From the NCBI RefSeq assembly GCF_000485595.1, contig NW_014577074.1, positions 155,319-212,490 on the forward strand: a stretch of 57,172 nucleotides of DNA, in the 5' to 3' direction. Shown here piece by piece: positions 22,735-37,638 of this stretch (position 1 is its first letter; each line of letters opens with the position of its first letter). Below the pieces are notes generated by a model. It was not told the origin of the DNA. It saw only the letters and a program-made list of their open reading frames with translations, and searched no databases. The translations under genes were made by a program, and so were the position numbers. This stretch comes from Priapulus caudatus. Lineage: Eukaryota > Priapulida > Priapulimorpha > Priapulimorphida > Priapulidae.

Positions 22735-24489
22735 CTCAGCTCTACCTAATATAGCGCTAATTATCATCGCAGACGAGTGCATTATTTCTGGTGGTTTGCA
22801 TGGAAACGTTTGGCTGCGAGTAACACTGCCACAGGTAATATAACAAGCGGTGGTATTTAATGTCGGCAGGGAACCCTGCTCGAGCGAGCGATCAGTCGAG
22901 CTCACGTGATTTCGCTGTGCAGCGTTCCGCAGTGTTCAACAATGGCGGCGACGTCGTCCTCGAACCCTAACGAGCAGGTTCCCGGTGCGGGCGGCAGGCG
23001 AATTAGCTAAACTGGTTCGATGAAGAGGACTTTTTTGCATGCCATGGTTCACTCGTTGGTGTTTCCCACTCAAGTTTTTGCCGGCTCAGGCGTATTTTTT
23101 TCTCGAACAGCCTTCACGAGAACCCGGTGCATTGTGCGGGAAGGGGCGTGTTACGCGGGTGGGGTGGGATAGGTGTAATCTCTGAGGATCGCATCTGGCA
23201 CTGCTGTGCTATGGATGAGGAGAATGATGGAATCTCTACTTGGATTGGCAAGCTGCCAGTTACGTATGTGGGCATAAAGGTGCAATAGAGTATCTTGATC
23301 TTATGAATGTAGCACATCTGCAAAATGGTAAAGAGGAAGTCTTCTAGCAGTAAATTTATTGGCCGTTTTATTGCTTGTCCTTGATTCGAGGGAAGGACGC
23401 GGATAAGGCACAGCATCATGCCTGAGTAAGGCAATTTTAATGGCATAGACCGACAATAAAGTCACATAGACTGGCACGGTAATCGTGAGTCATTGTTTGC
23501 ATCGATCAGCCTTGTTGGTGCAGCTGTATGTACCTTTGAAGTCAGATTAGGTGTTCAGTTTAGTCCACTCATAGTGACTCATCATTTATTTAAGTTCAAA
23601 CATCAAACATTTACCCGCCAAAACGTTAGCATCATACATAATAAAGGTATCAGGAGAAATGACGCTGCAAAAATTGGTAAGCTTGTGTTTTAAAATGGTA
23701 CTTGGCATACTCACACACATGAATCCCACTAATTAATGAAGCACAGTTGAAATCATACTATGACGTGCACTTGTATCAGAGCTAGCAGAGACCTGATAAA
23801 CAGCATTGCGATGACGTAGTGCAGGAAAATGAGTTTTTTAATTAGTGGAAGTGCCACGTGTATTGGCTTATACGTTTACGAATCTCCCGCATCACACTTC
23901 TACTTTACCCATAAGTCACACGCAGAGAGTTCCAGCATGGCCAATGATAGAACCTACTGACAGCACACCTTCAAAGTTGATAATAAGAAAAATATTATAT
24001 ATGAAGTTCATTTAGTGGTTGTGCGCATGCTATTTGCACTGTATCTTTAAGATGTTCACATCCATTCTTCGTCAGGAAGTAATCTTTGAACGCTTTGAAA
24101 AAAAAAAATATTATGGACGATATTTAGTCACGGTCCCAGATTTTCTCTAGACTTGATAGGCATTGTTAGTGACTATAAACTGGTTTTCTGTTGATGCCCG
24201 GACACGCAGAGTAAATTTTATAAGGCCATAATTATAGTTCATCTAGACTGCAGAATCGTAAGAGCCTGTTCTGGTTTTATTTAATGCCTAACACGGTCCC
24301 TCCACGAATTAGTCTCACCAGGAATACCGGTATCAACATATCACGCATACGGTGTAATACTTCGTATGTCGATAGGTTTCTGGTCTAACTCGGTAGGTAC
24401 CGTTTTAGACGCCAGAACACCGGGGGTCCAGTTTAAAGTGCCATGTGATGTAGCTACCTAATTGGAACATGCCGATCAAATTTCCCAAT

Positions 24490-24685
24490 GTTGCGATCGA
24501 TTGCAGCGTGGAAGGCGGATGGGCCGTCGTGGCCAGCCGGGGCTGTTTGCTGCGCGGCGTGCGCCCTTTATTTCTGTTGGTATTCTCAACATGTGCGGTG
24601 CGTTTGTTACTTACAGGTACCATCTGGAGCTCGCACTGAGCCGTGCGACGCAGGAAGAAGCTAAGGCCGAGCGAAACCAGCGAGC
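24490..24685 (+). promoter_or_regulatory. GC-rich 5' flank or leader of OSGIN exon 1
   Basis: The stretch before ATG 24686 is richer in G and C than its surroundings. It contains TTACTTACAG ending at 24616, which could be an acceptor for a leader exon or part of the leader itself. The same arrangement is kept in the inverted copy (33478-33680). No TATA box or start site can be fixed from sequence alone. Confidence 0.35.
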
Positions 24686-24755
24686 ATGAAGGCCGACAAA
24701 AGGATCGAGAATGACCTTGGCTGCAAGCCGCAGACTACGGGTGTCGTCATAGTCG
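24686..24755 (+). CDS. OSGIN: OSGIN coding exon 1 (start codon, first half of FAD motif)
   Basis: The exon starts at ATG 24686, the first ATG after an in-frame TAA at 24662-24664. It encodes 23 residues ending GVVIV, plus one base of a glycine codon, before the donor GTGAGT. Exon 2 supplies the other two bases and NGPAG, so the junction rebuilds a GVVIVGNGPAG FAD-binding loop exactly as in the family. This fit of phase, donor and motif is the argument for linking it to exons 15.8 kb away. A second copy lies inverted at 33407-33477 with a frameshift. Confidence 0.85.
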
Positions 24756-26596
24756 GTGAGTGCGCGGTCGGCAGACGTTTCCGTCGCCTCTTCCTTCGCT
24801 CTCTGTCTCTCCTCTTCTTCTTTTCCCGCGTATTCTCGTACGTTTCCTTCGTGCAGGCGTACCCGGGGAGCGTTTTTGTACTCGTATACTCAGTACTACA
24901 TACTGTTTCTGGTGGGTTTGGTGCGTAAACTAAAGCGGATAGTCGAATCCGTTGTTGTTACTCGGTATCGGTGCGGCCGGCAGGAGTTGGCAGCTAGTCG
25001 TAAGGGATGATATGCGCCAGTGTCTGGTCCTTCCGGAAGCCCTCGACTGTATGTTGTGTGATGGCATCATCTCCTTTGGTGTAACGAGTCCGACGTAATC
25101 TAAACAACCGTCGAAGCATCTCCCAGCATCTTAAAGTGTCTTGAGGCATCTCTACGTGTCTTAAAGCATCGTTACGTATCTTGAAGTGTCTCGAAGTGTT
25201 GCGCGGGTATTAAAATAATAGTACGGTATCAGAAAGGGCATTAAGCTGCAAAACAAATGATTTAGGTTTCAGTGAAAAGTGAAAAAGTATTTACTATCAA
25301 CATACAATCAGCAAAATAGTGGCTGCTATCAACAATATATTCTAACCATTACACTTGTTGCAACTTTTCTGGGGTTATTGGATAACACTCAGCAATTTGA
25401 TATAGTTATAAAAAAGAATAACATCATATATACCAGGACCGTAATACCTACTGAATACGATGCCAGAGTTTGAGCAAGGAATGATGAAGAGCTCTAATAA
25501 CAACAGTTGGATAATTTTGAGTTTGTGCCTGAAAAGCAAAGAAAGATGTTTTTGCACGTGTGTATGTATGGTGGACCAGCATGATGCAGCTTGGTACTTG
25601 CAGCACTAATCGACAATCAGCTGCAAACCTAAACAGCAAAAAAGAAAGCGATGTAAGAGGATTGGCCTATTTAAGCATCGTGCACGCACGTGTTTTTACG
25701 TGGTTTCCAAAATGACGAGAAATATCTTGTTTATGTATGACCCATTTCCGCTGGATTGCGTCATCCAACCGCCACGCTTGCATGGAAAACCCCGAGAATG
25801 CTCGCAGTTAATCTGAGATATGAAGTCGGCAGTCTAACGAGGACCATTGCGCTCGCTGCAAAATATGCGATGCTAAACATATACAATAATAATTGTAATA
25901 TAGATGTTAGATAATACGAACGTCAGCGTTTTTCAGAAAACGTGCCGGATCGCAAGTCCGTGTGGCAAATTTTTGTCGGCGCCACTCGCTCAGCCGTGGT
26001 CGGCGTGACGTGGGCAGGTAGCAAGAGCTCTTACCTCGGTGAGGATCTCACTGGCGAGCTCGAGAATAGCTATACCATGTCAGACAACGAGCCGCCGCAA
26101 ACAGCGTGCAGGTTGTATTTATGGATTACTGGCTGGCGCGCATGCACGGCATATATACGCAGCGTGACCTGGGCGATGTTTTTGAGATTATAGGTGTAAC
26201 TGAGTGGGTCGACAGAAAGCCCGGCTCGCCTGGGCAGGGCCGGCCTGCGCGACGCGCGCTAACGAAAATTTGGACGTATTGCCGAAGAGGTAAATATCTT
26301 GGCGAGGGGAAGCGTTTGGGTTTACTGATTGCTCCGCGTTTCTGTTTGGCGTGGGCTGTAAGAGAGATGATTTGGACGGTAAGTTTTCGGGAGCGTGCAA
26401 TAAGCGGCTGTCTGTTGTGTTGTAATTCATGGTTGTGTGTGTGCGATTGCGTGGCGTGCGCGCATCCATTTCTGACTACGTGCGTGTGCTCATGATGCGT
26501 AATTTGCACTGCATCTTAGTTTCTTAGATGGTGGTGATTACATTTATTTGTTATCTGCATACATTCATTTCTATATAATATATGCATTATCACGTG

Positions 26597-26634
<38 letters not shown>

Positions 26635-26655
26635 GCGTGTGTGTGTGTGGTGTTG

Positions 26656-26687
<32 letters not shown>

Positions 26688-28218
26688 GTGTGTGTGTGTT
26701 GCTGGCGCCGTGCGTGTGTGTGTGTGAATATTGTGTGCGTGCGTGCGTGCGTGCGTGTGCTCGTGCGTCGTGCTAACAACGCATATATGTACGTGCTGGA
26801 GGCTTCACGATAACTGCATCTTTATTTGGGTCATTATTAGAGACGTAGGTGTTTTACATGACCATTCTGCAGTGCATCGAGCGCCTCACAGGTAATCATG
26901 TACACCTGAGGTATGGATTTTACTGGCAGGTAAAGGAACGAAATGTACAGTAACTAAATATTGGAGGTGCTGTGCCGGATACCGCGCTAAATGCATGAGA
27001 TAAAAATTAGTAATATAGATGATAATGTATGTATAATAGATTTAGTGTGGAACATGGCATGTGTGTGAGTTCCGTATATCTAGTATGTGTATGTGTTTAG
27101 TCTGTAGCATGGCTGGAGTGACATATGTTAACATAGCAGCAGTTTTTTATAGTTAACAAAACATCGGCTAATTGACTGTCTGATAAATTATATAATAATA
27201 GTATATTGACGATATGAGCAATAAAAATGAATTGTTTATGTTGATTAATAGCCAGGAAATACTTAGAAAAGACTCAGCCGCTGTACTCCCTATGTATTAG
27301 GCAGGCTATGGAAAGCTAACTTGAAAAGTTTGTAAAAAAAAAAGGTCGTGCATATGGAGTAAGGAAGAGTAGTCTAATGAAGCACGTAATCTATGGTATC
27401 AAGAGTACATAATTAGAGTTATTATGTCTCCATTAGAGATATATATCTCTATTATGTTCTCTTGATGGTATGCATACAGGCTTAAAATCTGTGTGCGCAA
27501 TCACGCTTTGAGTAGAAATATTGTTTATTATAGTCTATGTGTCCCTATAGCCAGAGAATAACGCAGAGGTAGAAAACATTACTTTTCACTGATCTGCCCT
27601 ATATAATCAGCTAGATTGAAATCATGCTAAAACCCTCCAATGATGAGACTGCTATAAAAAGCCCTCCTGCGTAAGGATATAAATTATAATCATGTAGGGA
27701 ACACCTGAGGTTTGGGCCAAAAATAATGTGGAATACTGCAGAATAACGTAGAGATATTATTAATAGAATTTATTTAATAGCAATGTTACTATATCTTGAT
27801 TATCATATATATATGTTTTCTGATACTTATACTTGCAAATCTTATACTATCGAAATCGATTGAAAAAAAGAAAATGATCGGCATATATCCACGTCATATG
27901 GTGTAAAGCATTTACTAGCATGATGATTATTGCTTTATAGTGCCGTATGCAGGTTAACCGTACATAGTTACCATCCTAGTTTTGGTAAGCCTAACAGCCG
28001 CATGGCGTGGCAGTTGACAAGGAACAGATTGTCACAATAGAGAAAAGAGATAGAAAAGAAGTTTTCCTTGATCTATGAGTACAAAATACTGGAGCTGTGT
28101 TCAAAAAATGCCAGAAATAGCTGCCACTCCCAGATGGTTGCTAGGTATGTTATCCATAATATTATAGAATCTGTTAATAAATGAGGCGTGTGCCTGCTGC
28201 TGCTGCTGCTGGCCGTTG

Positions 28219-28256
<38 letters not shown>

Positions 28257-31200
28257 GTTTTGTTTGTTGCTGATACTGCTGTTGTTATTGTTGCTGCTGC
28301 TGCTACCTGTTGTTATTGATTGTTGTTGTTGCTGTTTTTGTGGTTTTGTTGTTATGCTTGTCCACCAGATAATGCTCCTGTTATGGATTCTATTTCATGA
28401 CTTAAGAGTTCAATTCCAATATCTCCTAGTCATAGGCACTGGCTGCTGCAACCTACCTATGTAGTATTTGCATAATATACTGTCTGGTATGTTTTGGTTT
28501 GGCATTTGATGCCTTGGATTCGTACCGTCTACATTTCATATCCCACCTTTACCTAAGCTCATAGGGTCTAGTGTCCCCAGGTACTACCGGAACGTATCCT
28601 GGTAAGTTGTAACTATTTGATATGGTTAGGGTTAGGGTTAGGGAGTAGGCGTAGGCGACTCCCTAGACCTCGTTAATGGAGTCCCGGCGAGTACGGTCCG
28701 GCTGCGCCGGGCATATTAGATAGTCCAGGGTACGTTCCTGTATACCGGACCGTACCCAGGGTACGTTCCGGCTGTACCCTGGGGGACATAGACCTCTCAG
28801 CTCTACCTAATATAGCGCTAATTATCATCGCAGACGAGTGCATTATTTCTGGTGGTTTGCATGGAAACGTTTGCTGCGAGTAACACTGCCACAGGTAATA
28901 TAACAAGCGTGGTATGTTAATGTCGGCAGCGGAACCCTGCTCGAGCGAGCGATCAGTCGAGCTCACGTGATTTCGCTGTGCAGCGTTCCGCAGTGTTCAA
29001 CAATGGCGGCGAGGTCGTCCTCGAACCCTAACGAGCAGGTTCCGGTGCGGGCGCAGGCGAATTAAGCTAAACTGGTTCGATGAAGAGGACTTTTTTGGCA
29101 TGCCATGGTTCACTCGTTGTGTTTCCCACTCAAGTTTTTGCCGGCTCAGGCGTATTTTTTTCTCGAAGCAGCCTCACGAGAACCCGGTGCATTTGTGCGG
29201 GAAGGGGCGTGTTACGCGGGTGGGGTGGGATAGGTGTAATCTCTGAGGACGCATCTGGCACTGCTGTGCTATGGATGAGGAGAATGATGGAATCTCTAAC
29301 TTGGATTGGGCAAGCTCCAAGTTACGAAGCGAGGACATTGCCTCCTGCAAATATGCGATGCTAAACATAACAATAATAATGTTAATATAATGTTAGATAT
29401 AACGAACGCAGCGCAGAAAACGTGAAGATCGAAGTCCGTGTGGCAATTTTTTTTTGTCATGCCTCGCTCAGCGTGGTCAGGCGTGACGTGGGCAGGTAGC
29501 AAGAGCTCACCCGTGAGGTCCACTGGCGAGCTCGGCAATAGCTATACCTGTCAGACAACGAGCCGCCCCCAAACCAGGCGTGCAGGTTGTATTTATGGAT
29601 TACTGGCTGGCGCGCATGCACGCATATATACACGCAGCGTGACTGGGCAGATTTTTTGAGATTATAGGTGTAACTGAGCGGCGGACAGAAGCCCGGCTCC
29701 TGGCAGGCCGGCCTGCGCGAGCGGCGCGCTACCGGAAATTTGTCGTATTTGCGAAAGAGGTATTATCTTGGCGAGGCAAGGTTGGGTGCATATTGATTGC
29801 TCCGCGTGCTGTTTTGCAGTGGGTGTTAGAGGAGATATTTGGACGGTAAGTTTTCGGGAGCGTGCAATAAGCGTGCTGTCTGTTGTTATGTATTCATGGT
29901 TGTGTGTGTGTGTGTGTGTGTGTGCGTGCGTGCGTGCGCGCATCCATTTCTGACTACGTGCGTGTGCTCATGATGCGTAATTTGCATGCATCTAGATGTG
30001 CATGATTACATTTATTTTTATCTGCATACTTTCATTTGTCTATATATGCATTATTACGTGTGTGTGCGTGTGTGTGTGTGTATGTGCGTGCGTGCGTGTG
30101 AATGTGTGTGCGTGCGTGCGTGCGTGCTAACCAACGCATATATGTACGTGCCGGAAGGCTTCTGCCGATAATTTGCAACTGCATCTTATTTGGGTCATTA
30201 TTCGAGGACGTAGGTGTTTCACGTGACATTCTGCAGTGCATCACGCCTCACAGGTAATCATGCACACTGAGGTATGGATTTTACTGGCAGGTAAAGGAAC
30301 GAATGTACAGTAATAAATATTGTAGCGTGCTGTGCGGGATACTGCGCTAATGCATGAGATAAAATTAGTAAATATAGATGATAATGTATGTATAATATAG
30401 ATTTAGTGTGGAACATGGGCATGNNNNNNNNNNNNNNNNNNNNNNNNNGTGCGTTGGATGCGCGTGTGGCGACGTGGGTGCGTGAGCGGTTAGTGTGCGC
30501 GATGTGTGCATGAGCGGTCGTGTGCCGGACTAGTTCGAGCGTCAATCACGCAAGTCTTGCTCATTACTTATTTTTTGTTCTTTCACCACTGCTTCTTTTT
30601 TTTGGGGTGGGAGGGGGTGATGTTGTTTTGCCCCCTCCATATTTTCGGATTTGGAGCCCCCCCCCTACGACACACCTAGTGAGCACATACCTAGTTGCAG
30701 GGCGTTATATAATGACAAAATCAAATGTGTCATTAACCGCCTTGTGCTGTTATTATTATTATTGTTATTATTTGCATTATTAACCCAGGCTGCTAAGTTT
30801 GTGTGATGCAGGCGAGTATGCAGTCAAGACGCTGACCTGCATTACTACCATTTTAAATTTGGGATGGCGTCTACATGCAATTGGAGCTTTATAAGCACCA
30901 ACAATATGGATTACTATTCGCATTAGTCCTGTATAATAGTAACCGACGTAGCATACGTAGGTGACTAGGTGTGTGTGCATGAAAAGGCACTGTTATTTCA
31001 TCTAGCGGTTTACACTTATTGACAACAAACACGAATTGGTAGTTTCGTCATGTGTCCATGGTTGCAAGGAGCAAATAGGACAAATTTCACTGATTAACAA
31101 AAGCATATCAAACTAGTTTTTGTAAGAGACCATTGAAAACTATTAAACGCATACAAAAAATATTAATAGTTCTTTTCAACCTTTTAAATCGTTAGTTCAA

Positions 31201-31447
31201 ATTAGCAGCAATGAAGCGTGGGAGACAGCTTGCCAAGTGCTTAGATTACTGCTGCAGCTTGGCTTAGCTATATTGATTGGTGATCAGATTGGTTCATCAG
31301 ATTTGGTATTATATCTATTCCTTGAAACTGGTTGTGATTCCGCGCCAGTATCGTGATGCGAGATAAAGCGATAATTAGATGAATTTTTTTATAATAAATA
31401 ATTTATATATATATATATATATATATAGTATATATATATATATATAT

Positions 31448-31486
<39 letters not shown>

Positions 31487-34400
31487 ATTTATTTACTTTG
31501 ATTTATAACCACAAGAGCCGCAGAGCGTCTGCGGCTCATCTGAGGTCTGTTGCAAGGGATTATAAACGTAAAATTTCAGTGCGTGCGAGTACCACATTTT
31601 GTTAGACGCAGATATTCAGAAACCAGTTGTGATACACATCATTGTTAGGACACGCCCAAACTATCGCAGATGGAGGGTAGGGGGAAGGGTGAGGGGGAGG
31701 GGTGGGGGAAGCGTCGGGGGGACGGGGGAGGCGGTGGGGGAGGGGGAAGGGGGAGGGTGGGGAGGGGGCTCTAATAGCAAGCAAAGCAGTTACACTCCTT
31801 TCTAACAGTTCAACAAATCCATCGTTTAACCACTCCTCTTGAGGGTCAAAAGGTTATCCGACACTTACTCCTTCGCATGTCAGCAGAAGGCATTTTCATG
31901 TCCTTTTCACATAAAGCCATAAAATGCTCAGGTCACCGGCTGAAACAAAAAAGTTGTTCAATTCGCTCCGTCACGACCATGTCGTCTCAAAAATTTCTAA
32001 AATCTGCCCTGTGCCATTGACTTTGACCTATTGACCTCCAATTTCGGCACAGTGATTGGCTTTTCCTACCATGGATGCTATACACCGACTCATCACGAGC
32101 CAGGTCGAGCTGTTTAGGTATTTGTGCGCAATTCTGCGATTCCTCCTTACCTTAAGTTAAGAGTGAATTTCCTTTCTTTTACACCTCTTGGACCTTTGAC
32201 CTTGCACCCCCAGCTTCGACATCACTCACAACTCGTTTTTCGGATTACCCCCCCACTTCCGAATATTCGTGACCGTACGTCGCAGCGCGTTAAGATTTGT
32301 GCCACAAGCTGTTGACGCCGACGGACGGCACGGACGGACGACTTGGACGGACGCACGACGCACGGACGATCATGCGATTCTACAAGCTCATCTTGACTAT
32401 GCAGATGAGCTAAAAACAGATAACGATATTTCTCGTCATTTTGGAAACCACGTAAAAACACCGTGCGTGCACGATGCTTAAATAGGCCAATCCTCTTACT
32501 CGCTTCTTTTTTGCTGTTTTAAGGTTTCGCAGCTATTGTCGATTAGTGCTGCAATTACCAAGCTGCATCATGCTGTGTCCACCATACATACACACGTCGC
32601 AAAAACATCTTTTCTTTGCTTTTCAGGCACAAACTCAAAATTAATCCAACTATTGTTATTAGAGCTTTTCATCATTCCTTGCCTCAACTCTGCATCGTAT
32701 TCAGTAAGTAGGTATTACCGGGCCTGGTATATATGATGTTATTCTTTTTTTATAACTATATCAAATTGCTGAGTGTTGATCCAATAACCCCAGAAAAGTT
32801 TGCAACAAGTGTAATGGTTAGAATATATTGTGATAGCAGCCACTATTTTGCTGATTGTATTGTTGATAGTAAATACTTTTTCACTTTCACTGAAACCTAA
32901 ATCATTTGTATTTGCAGCTTAATGCCCTTTCCGATACCCGTACTATTATTTTAATACCCCGCGCAACACTTCGAGACACTTCAATACGTAACGATGCCTT
33001 TAAAGACATGTAGAGATGCCTCAAGACACTAAACGATGTGGGAGATGCTTCGACGGTTGTTTAGATTACGTCAGACTCGTTACACCAAAGGAGATATGCC
33101 ATCACACAACATACAGTCGAGGGCTTCGGAAGCGACCAGACACTGGCGCATATCATTTACGACTAGCTGCCAACTCCTGCCGGCCGCACCGATACGAAGT
33201 AACACAACGGATTCGACTATCGGCTTTAGTTTACGCCACCAAACCCACCAGAAACAGTATGTTAGTACTGATATACGAGTACAAAAACGCTCCCGCGGTA
33301 CGCCTTGCACGAAGGAAACGTACGAGAATACGTGGGAAAAGAAGAAGAGGAGAGACAGAGAGCGAAGGAAGAGGCGACGGAAACGTCTGCCGACGCGCGC
33401 ACTCACCGACTATGACGACACCCGTAGTCTGCGGCTTGCAGCCAAGGTCATTCTCGATCCTTTTTGTCGGCCTTCATGCTCGCTGGTTTTCGCTCGGCCT
33501 TAGCTTCTTCCTGCGTCGCCCGGCTCAGTGCGAGCTCCAGATCGGTACCTGTAAGTAACAACGCACCGCACATGTTGAGAATACCAACAGAAATAAAGGG
33601 CGCACGCCGCGCAGCAAACAGCCCCGGCTGGCCACGACGGCCCATCGCCTTCCCACGCTGCGCAATCCGATCGCAACATTGGGAAATTTGATCGGCATCG
33701 TTCCAATTAGGTAGCTACATCACATGGCACTTTAAACTGGGACCCCCGGTGTTCTGGCGGTCTAAAACAGGCTACCTACCGAGTTAGACCAGAAACCTAT
33801 CGACATACGAAGTTTACACCGTATCGCGTGATATGTTGATACCGTATTCCTGGTGAGACTAATTCGTGGAGGGCCGTGTTAGGCATTAAATAAAACCAGA
33901 ACAGGCTCTTACGATTCTGCAGTCTAGGATGAACTATAATTATGGCCTTATAAAATTAACTCTGCGTTGTCCGGGCATCAACAGAAAACCAGTTTATAGT
34001 CACTAACAATGCCATCAAGTCTAGAGAAAATCTGGGACCGGTGACTAAATATCGTCCATAATATTTTTTTTTTTTTCCAAAGCGTTCAAAGATTACTTCC
34101 TGACGAAGACATGGATGTGAACATACTTAAAGATACACGTGCAAATAAACGATGTGCACAACACTAAATGAACTTCATATATAATATTTTTCTTATTATC
34201 AACTTTGAAGGTGTGCTGTCAGTAGCGTTCTATCAAGGGCATGCTGGAACTCTCTGCGTGTGACTTATGGTAAAGTAGAAGTGTGATGCGGGAGATTCGT
34301 AAACGTATAAGCCAATACACGTGCACTTCCACTAATTAAAAAATCTCATTTTCCTGCACTACGTCATCGCAATGCTGTTTTATCAGGTCTCTGCTAGCTC

Positions 34401-35981
34401 TTGCTTACAAGTGCACGTCATAGTATGATTTCAACTGTGCTTCATTAATTAGTGGGATTCATGTGTGTGAGTATGCCAAGTACCATTTTAAAACACAGCT
34501 TACCAATTTTTGCAGCGTCATTTCTCCTGATACCTTTATTATGTATGATGCTAACGTTTTGCGCGCTAAATGTTTGATGTTTGAACTTAAATAAATGATG
34601 AGTCACTATGAGTGGGACTAAACTGAACACCTAATCTGACTTCAAAGGTACATACAGCTGCCACAACAAGGCTGATCGATGCAAACAATGACTCACGTTT
34701 ACCGTGCCAGTCTATGTGACTTTATTGTCGGACTATGCCATTAAATTGCCTTACTCAGGCATGATGCTGGTGCCTTATCGCGCGTCCTTCCCTCGAATCA
34801 AGGACAAGCAATAAAACGGCCAATAAATTTACTGCTAGAAGACTTCCTCTTTCCATTTTGCAGATGTGCTACATTCATGAGATCAAGATACTCTATTGCA
34901 CCTTTATGCCACATACGTAACTGGAGCTTGCCCAATCCAAGTAGAGATTCCATCATTCTCCTCATCCATAGCACAGCAAGTGCCAGATGCGTCCTCAGAG
35001 ATTACACCTATCCCACCCCACCCGCGTAACACGCCCCTTCCGCACAAATGCACCGGGTTCTCGTGAGGCTGTTCGAGAAAAAAATACGCCTGAGCCGGCA
35101 AAACTTGAGTGGCGGAAACACCAACGAGTGAACCATGGCATGCCAAAAAAGTCCTCTTCATCGAACCAGTTTAGCTTAATTCGCCTGCGCCCGCACCGGA
35201 ACCTGCTCGTTAGGGTTCGAGGACGACCTCGCCGCCATTGTTGAACACTGCGGAACGCTGCACAGCGAAATCACGTGAGCTCGACTGATCGCTCGCTCGA
35301 GCAGGGTTCCGCTGCCGACATTAAATACCACGCTTGTTATATTACCTGTGGCAGTGTTACTCGCAGCAAACGTTTCCATGCAAACCACCAGAAATAATGC
35401 ACTCGTCTGCGATGATAATTAGCGCTATATTAGTAGAGCTGAGAGGTCTATGTCCCCCAGGGTACAGCCGGAACGTACCCTGGGTACGGTCCGGTATACA
35501 GGAACGTACCCTGGACTATCTAATATGCCCGGCAGCCGGACCGTACCTCGCCGGGACTCCATTAACGAGGTCTAGGGAGTCGCCTACGCCTACTCCCTAA
35601 CCCTAACCCTAACCATATCAAATAGTTACAACTTACCAGGATACGTTCCGGTAGTACCTGGGGACACTAGACCCTATGAGCTTAGGTAAAGGTGGGATAT
35701 GAAATGTAGACGGTACGAATCCAAGGCATCAAATGCCAAACCAAAACATACCAGGACAGTATATTATGCAAATACTACATAGGTAGGTTGCAGCAGCCAG
35801 TGCCTAGACTAGGAGATATTGGAATTGAACTCTTAAGTCATGAAATAGAATCCATAACAGGAGCATTATCTGGTGGACAAGCATAACAACAAAACCACAA
35901 AAACAGCAACAACAACAATCAATAACAACAGGTAGCAGCAGCAGCAACAATAACAACAGCAGTATCAGCAACAAACAAAAC

Positions 35982-36019
<38 letters not shown>

Positions 36020-37547
36020 CAACGGCCAGCAGCAGCAGCAGCAGGCACACGCCTCATTTATTAACAGATTCTATAATATTATGGATAACATACCTAGCAA
36101 CCATCTGGGAGTGGCAGCTATTTCTGGCATTTTTTGAACACAGCTGCAGTATTTTGTACTCATAGATCAAGGAAAACTTCTTTTCTATCTCTTTTCTCTA
36201 TTGTGACAATCTGTTCCTTGTCAACTGCCAGGCCATGCGGCTGTTAGGCTTACCAAAACTAGGATGGTAACTATGTACGGTTAACCTGCATACGGCACTA
36301 TAAAGCAATAATCATCATGCTAGTAAATGCTTTACACCATATACGTGGATATATGCCGATCATTTTCTTTTTTTCAATCGATTTCGATAGTATAAGATTT
36401 GCAAGTATAATATCAGGAAAACATATATATATGATAATAAAGATATAGTAACATTGCTATTAAATAAATTCTATTAATAATAATTCTACGTTATTCTGCA
36501 GTATTCCACATTATTTTTGGCCAAACCTCAGGTGTTCCCTACATGATTATAATTTATATCCTTACGCAGGAGGGCTTTTTATAGCAGTCTCATCATTGGA
36601 GGGTTTTAGCATGATTTCAATCTAGCTGATTATATAGGGCAGATCAGGTGAAAAGTAATGTTTTCTACCTCTGCGTTATTCTCTGGCTATAGGGACACAT
36701 AGACTATAATAAACAATATTTCTACTCAAAGCGTGATTGCGCACACAGATTTTAAGCCTGTATGCATACCATCAAGAGAACATAATAGAGATATATATCT
36801 CTAATGGAGACATAATAACTCTAATTATGTACTCTTGATACCATAGATTACGTGCTTCATTAGACTACTCTTCCTTACTCCATATGCACGACCTTTTTTT
36901 TTTACAAACTTTTCAAGTTAGCTTTCCATAGCCTGCCTAATACATAGGGAGTACACGGCTGAGTCTTTTCTAAGTATTTCCTGGCTATTAATCAACATAA
37001 ACAATTCATTTTTATTGCTCATATCGTCAATATACTATTATTATATAATTTATCAGATCAGTCAATTAGCCGATGTTTTGTTAACTATAAAAAACTGCTG
37101 CTATGTTAACATATGTCACTCCAGCCATGCTACAGACTAAACACATACACATACTAGATATACGGAACTCACACACATGCCATGTTCCACACTAAATCTA
37201 TTATACATACATTATCATCTATATTACTAATTTTTATCTCATGCATTTAGCGCGTATCCGGCACAGCACCTCCAATATTTAGTTACTGTACATTTCGTTC
37301 CTTTACCTGCCAGTAAAATCCATACCTCAGGTGTACATGATTACCTGTGAGGCGCTCGATGCACTGCAGAATGGTCATGTAAAACACCTACGTCTCTAAT
37401 AATGACCCAAATAAAGATGCAGTTATCGTGAAGCCTCCAGCACGTACATATATGCGTTGTTAGCACGACGCACGAGCACACGCACGCACGCACGCACGCA
37501 CCAATATTCACACACACACACGCACGGCGCCAGCAACACACACACAC

Positions 37548-37579
<32 letters not shown>

Positions 37580-37600
37580 CAACACCACACACACACACGC

Positions 37601-37638
<38 letters not shown>

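Larger units (their letters stand above)
19731..25733 (+). repeat. Complete 6.0-kb unit (T2-B1-C1) with OSGIN exon 1
   Basis: Segments T (19731-21020), B (21021-23280) and C (23281-25733) lie in the same order as in the full inverted unit 38508-32426. B carries a V element and a CAG/CAA-type trinucleotide array. C carries OSGIN exon 1 (24686-24755). Confidence 0.8.

Noticed and set aside
28216-28464. Poly-cysteine/leucine ORF (and Asn/Ser-rich versions on the other strand)
   Set aside because: Translation of a CTG/TTG trinucleotide array within an intron-like segment.
33016-33558. 180-codon ORF on the + strand
   Set aside because: It is antisense to the inverted OSGIN exon 1 region, has no recognisable domain, and is not kept open in the other copy.
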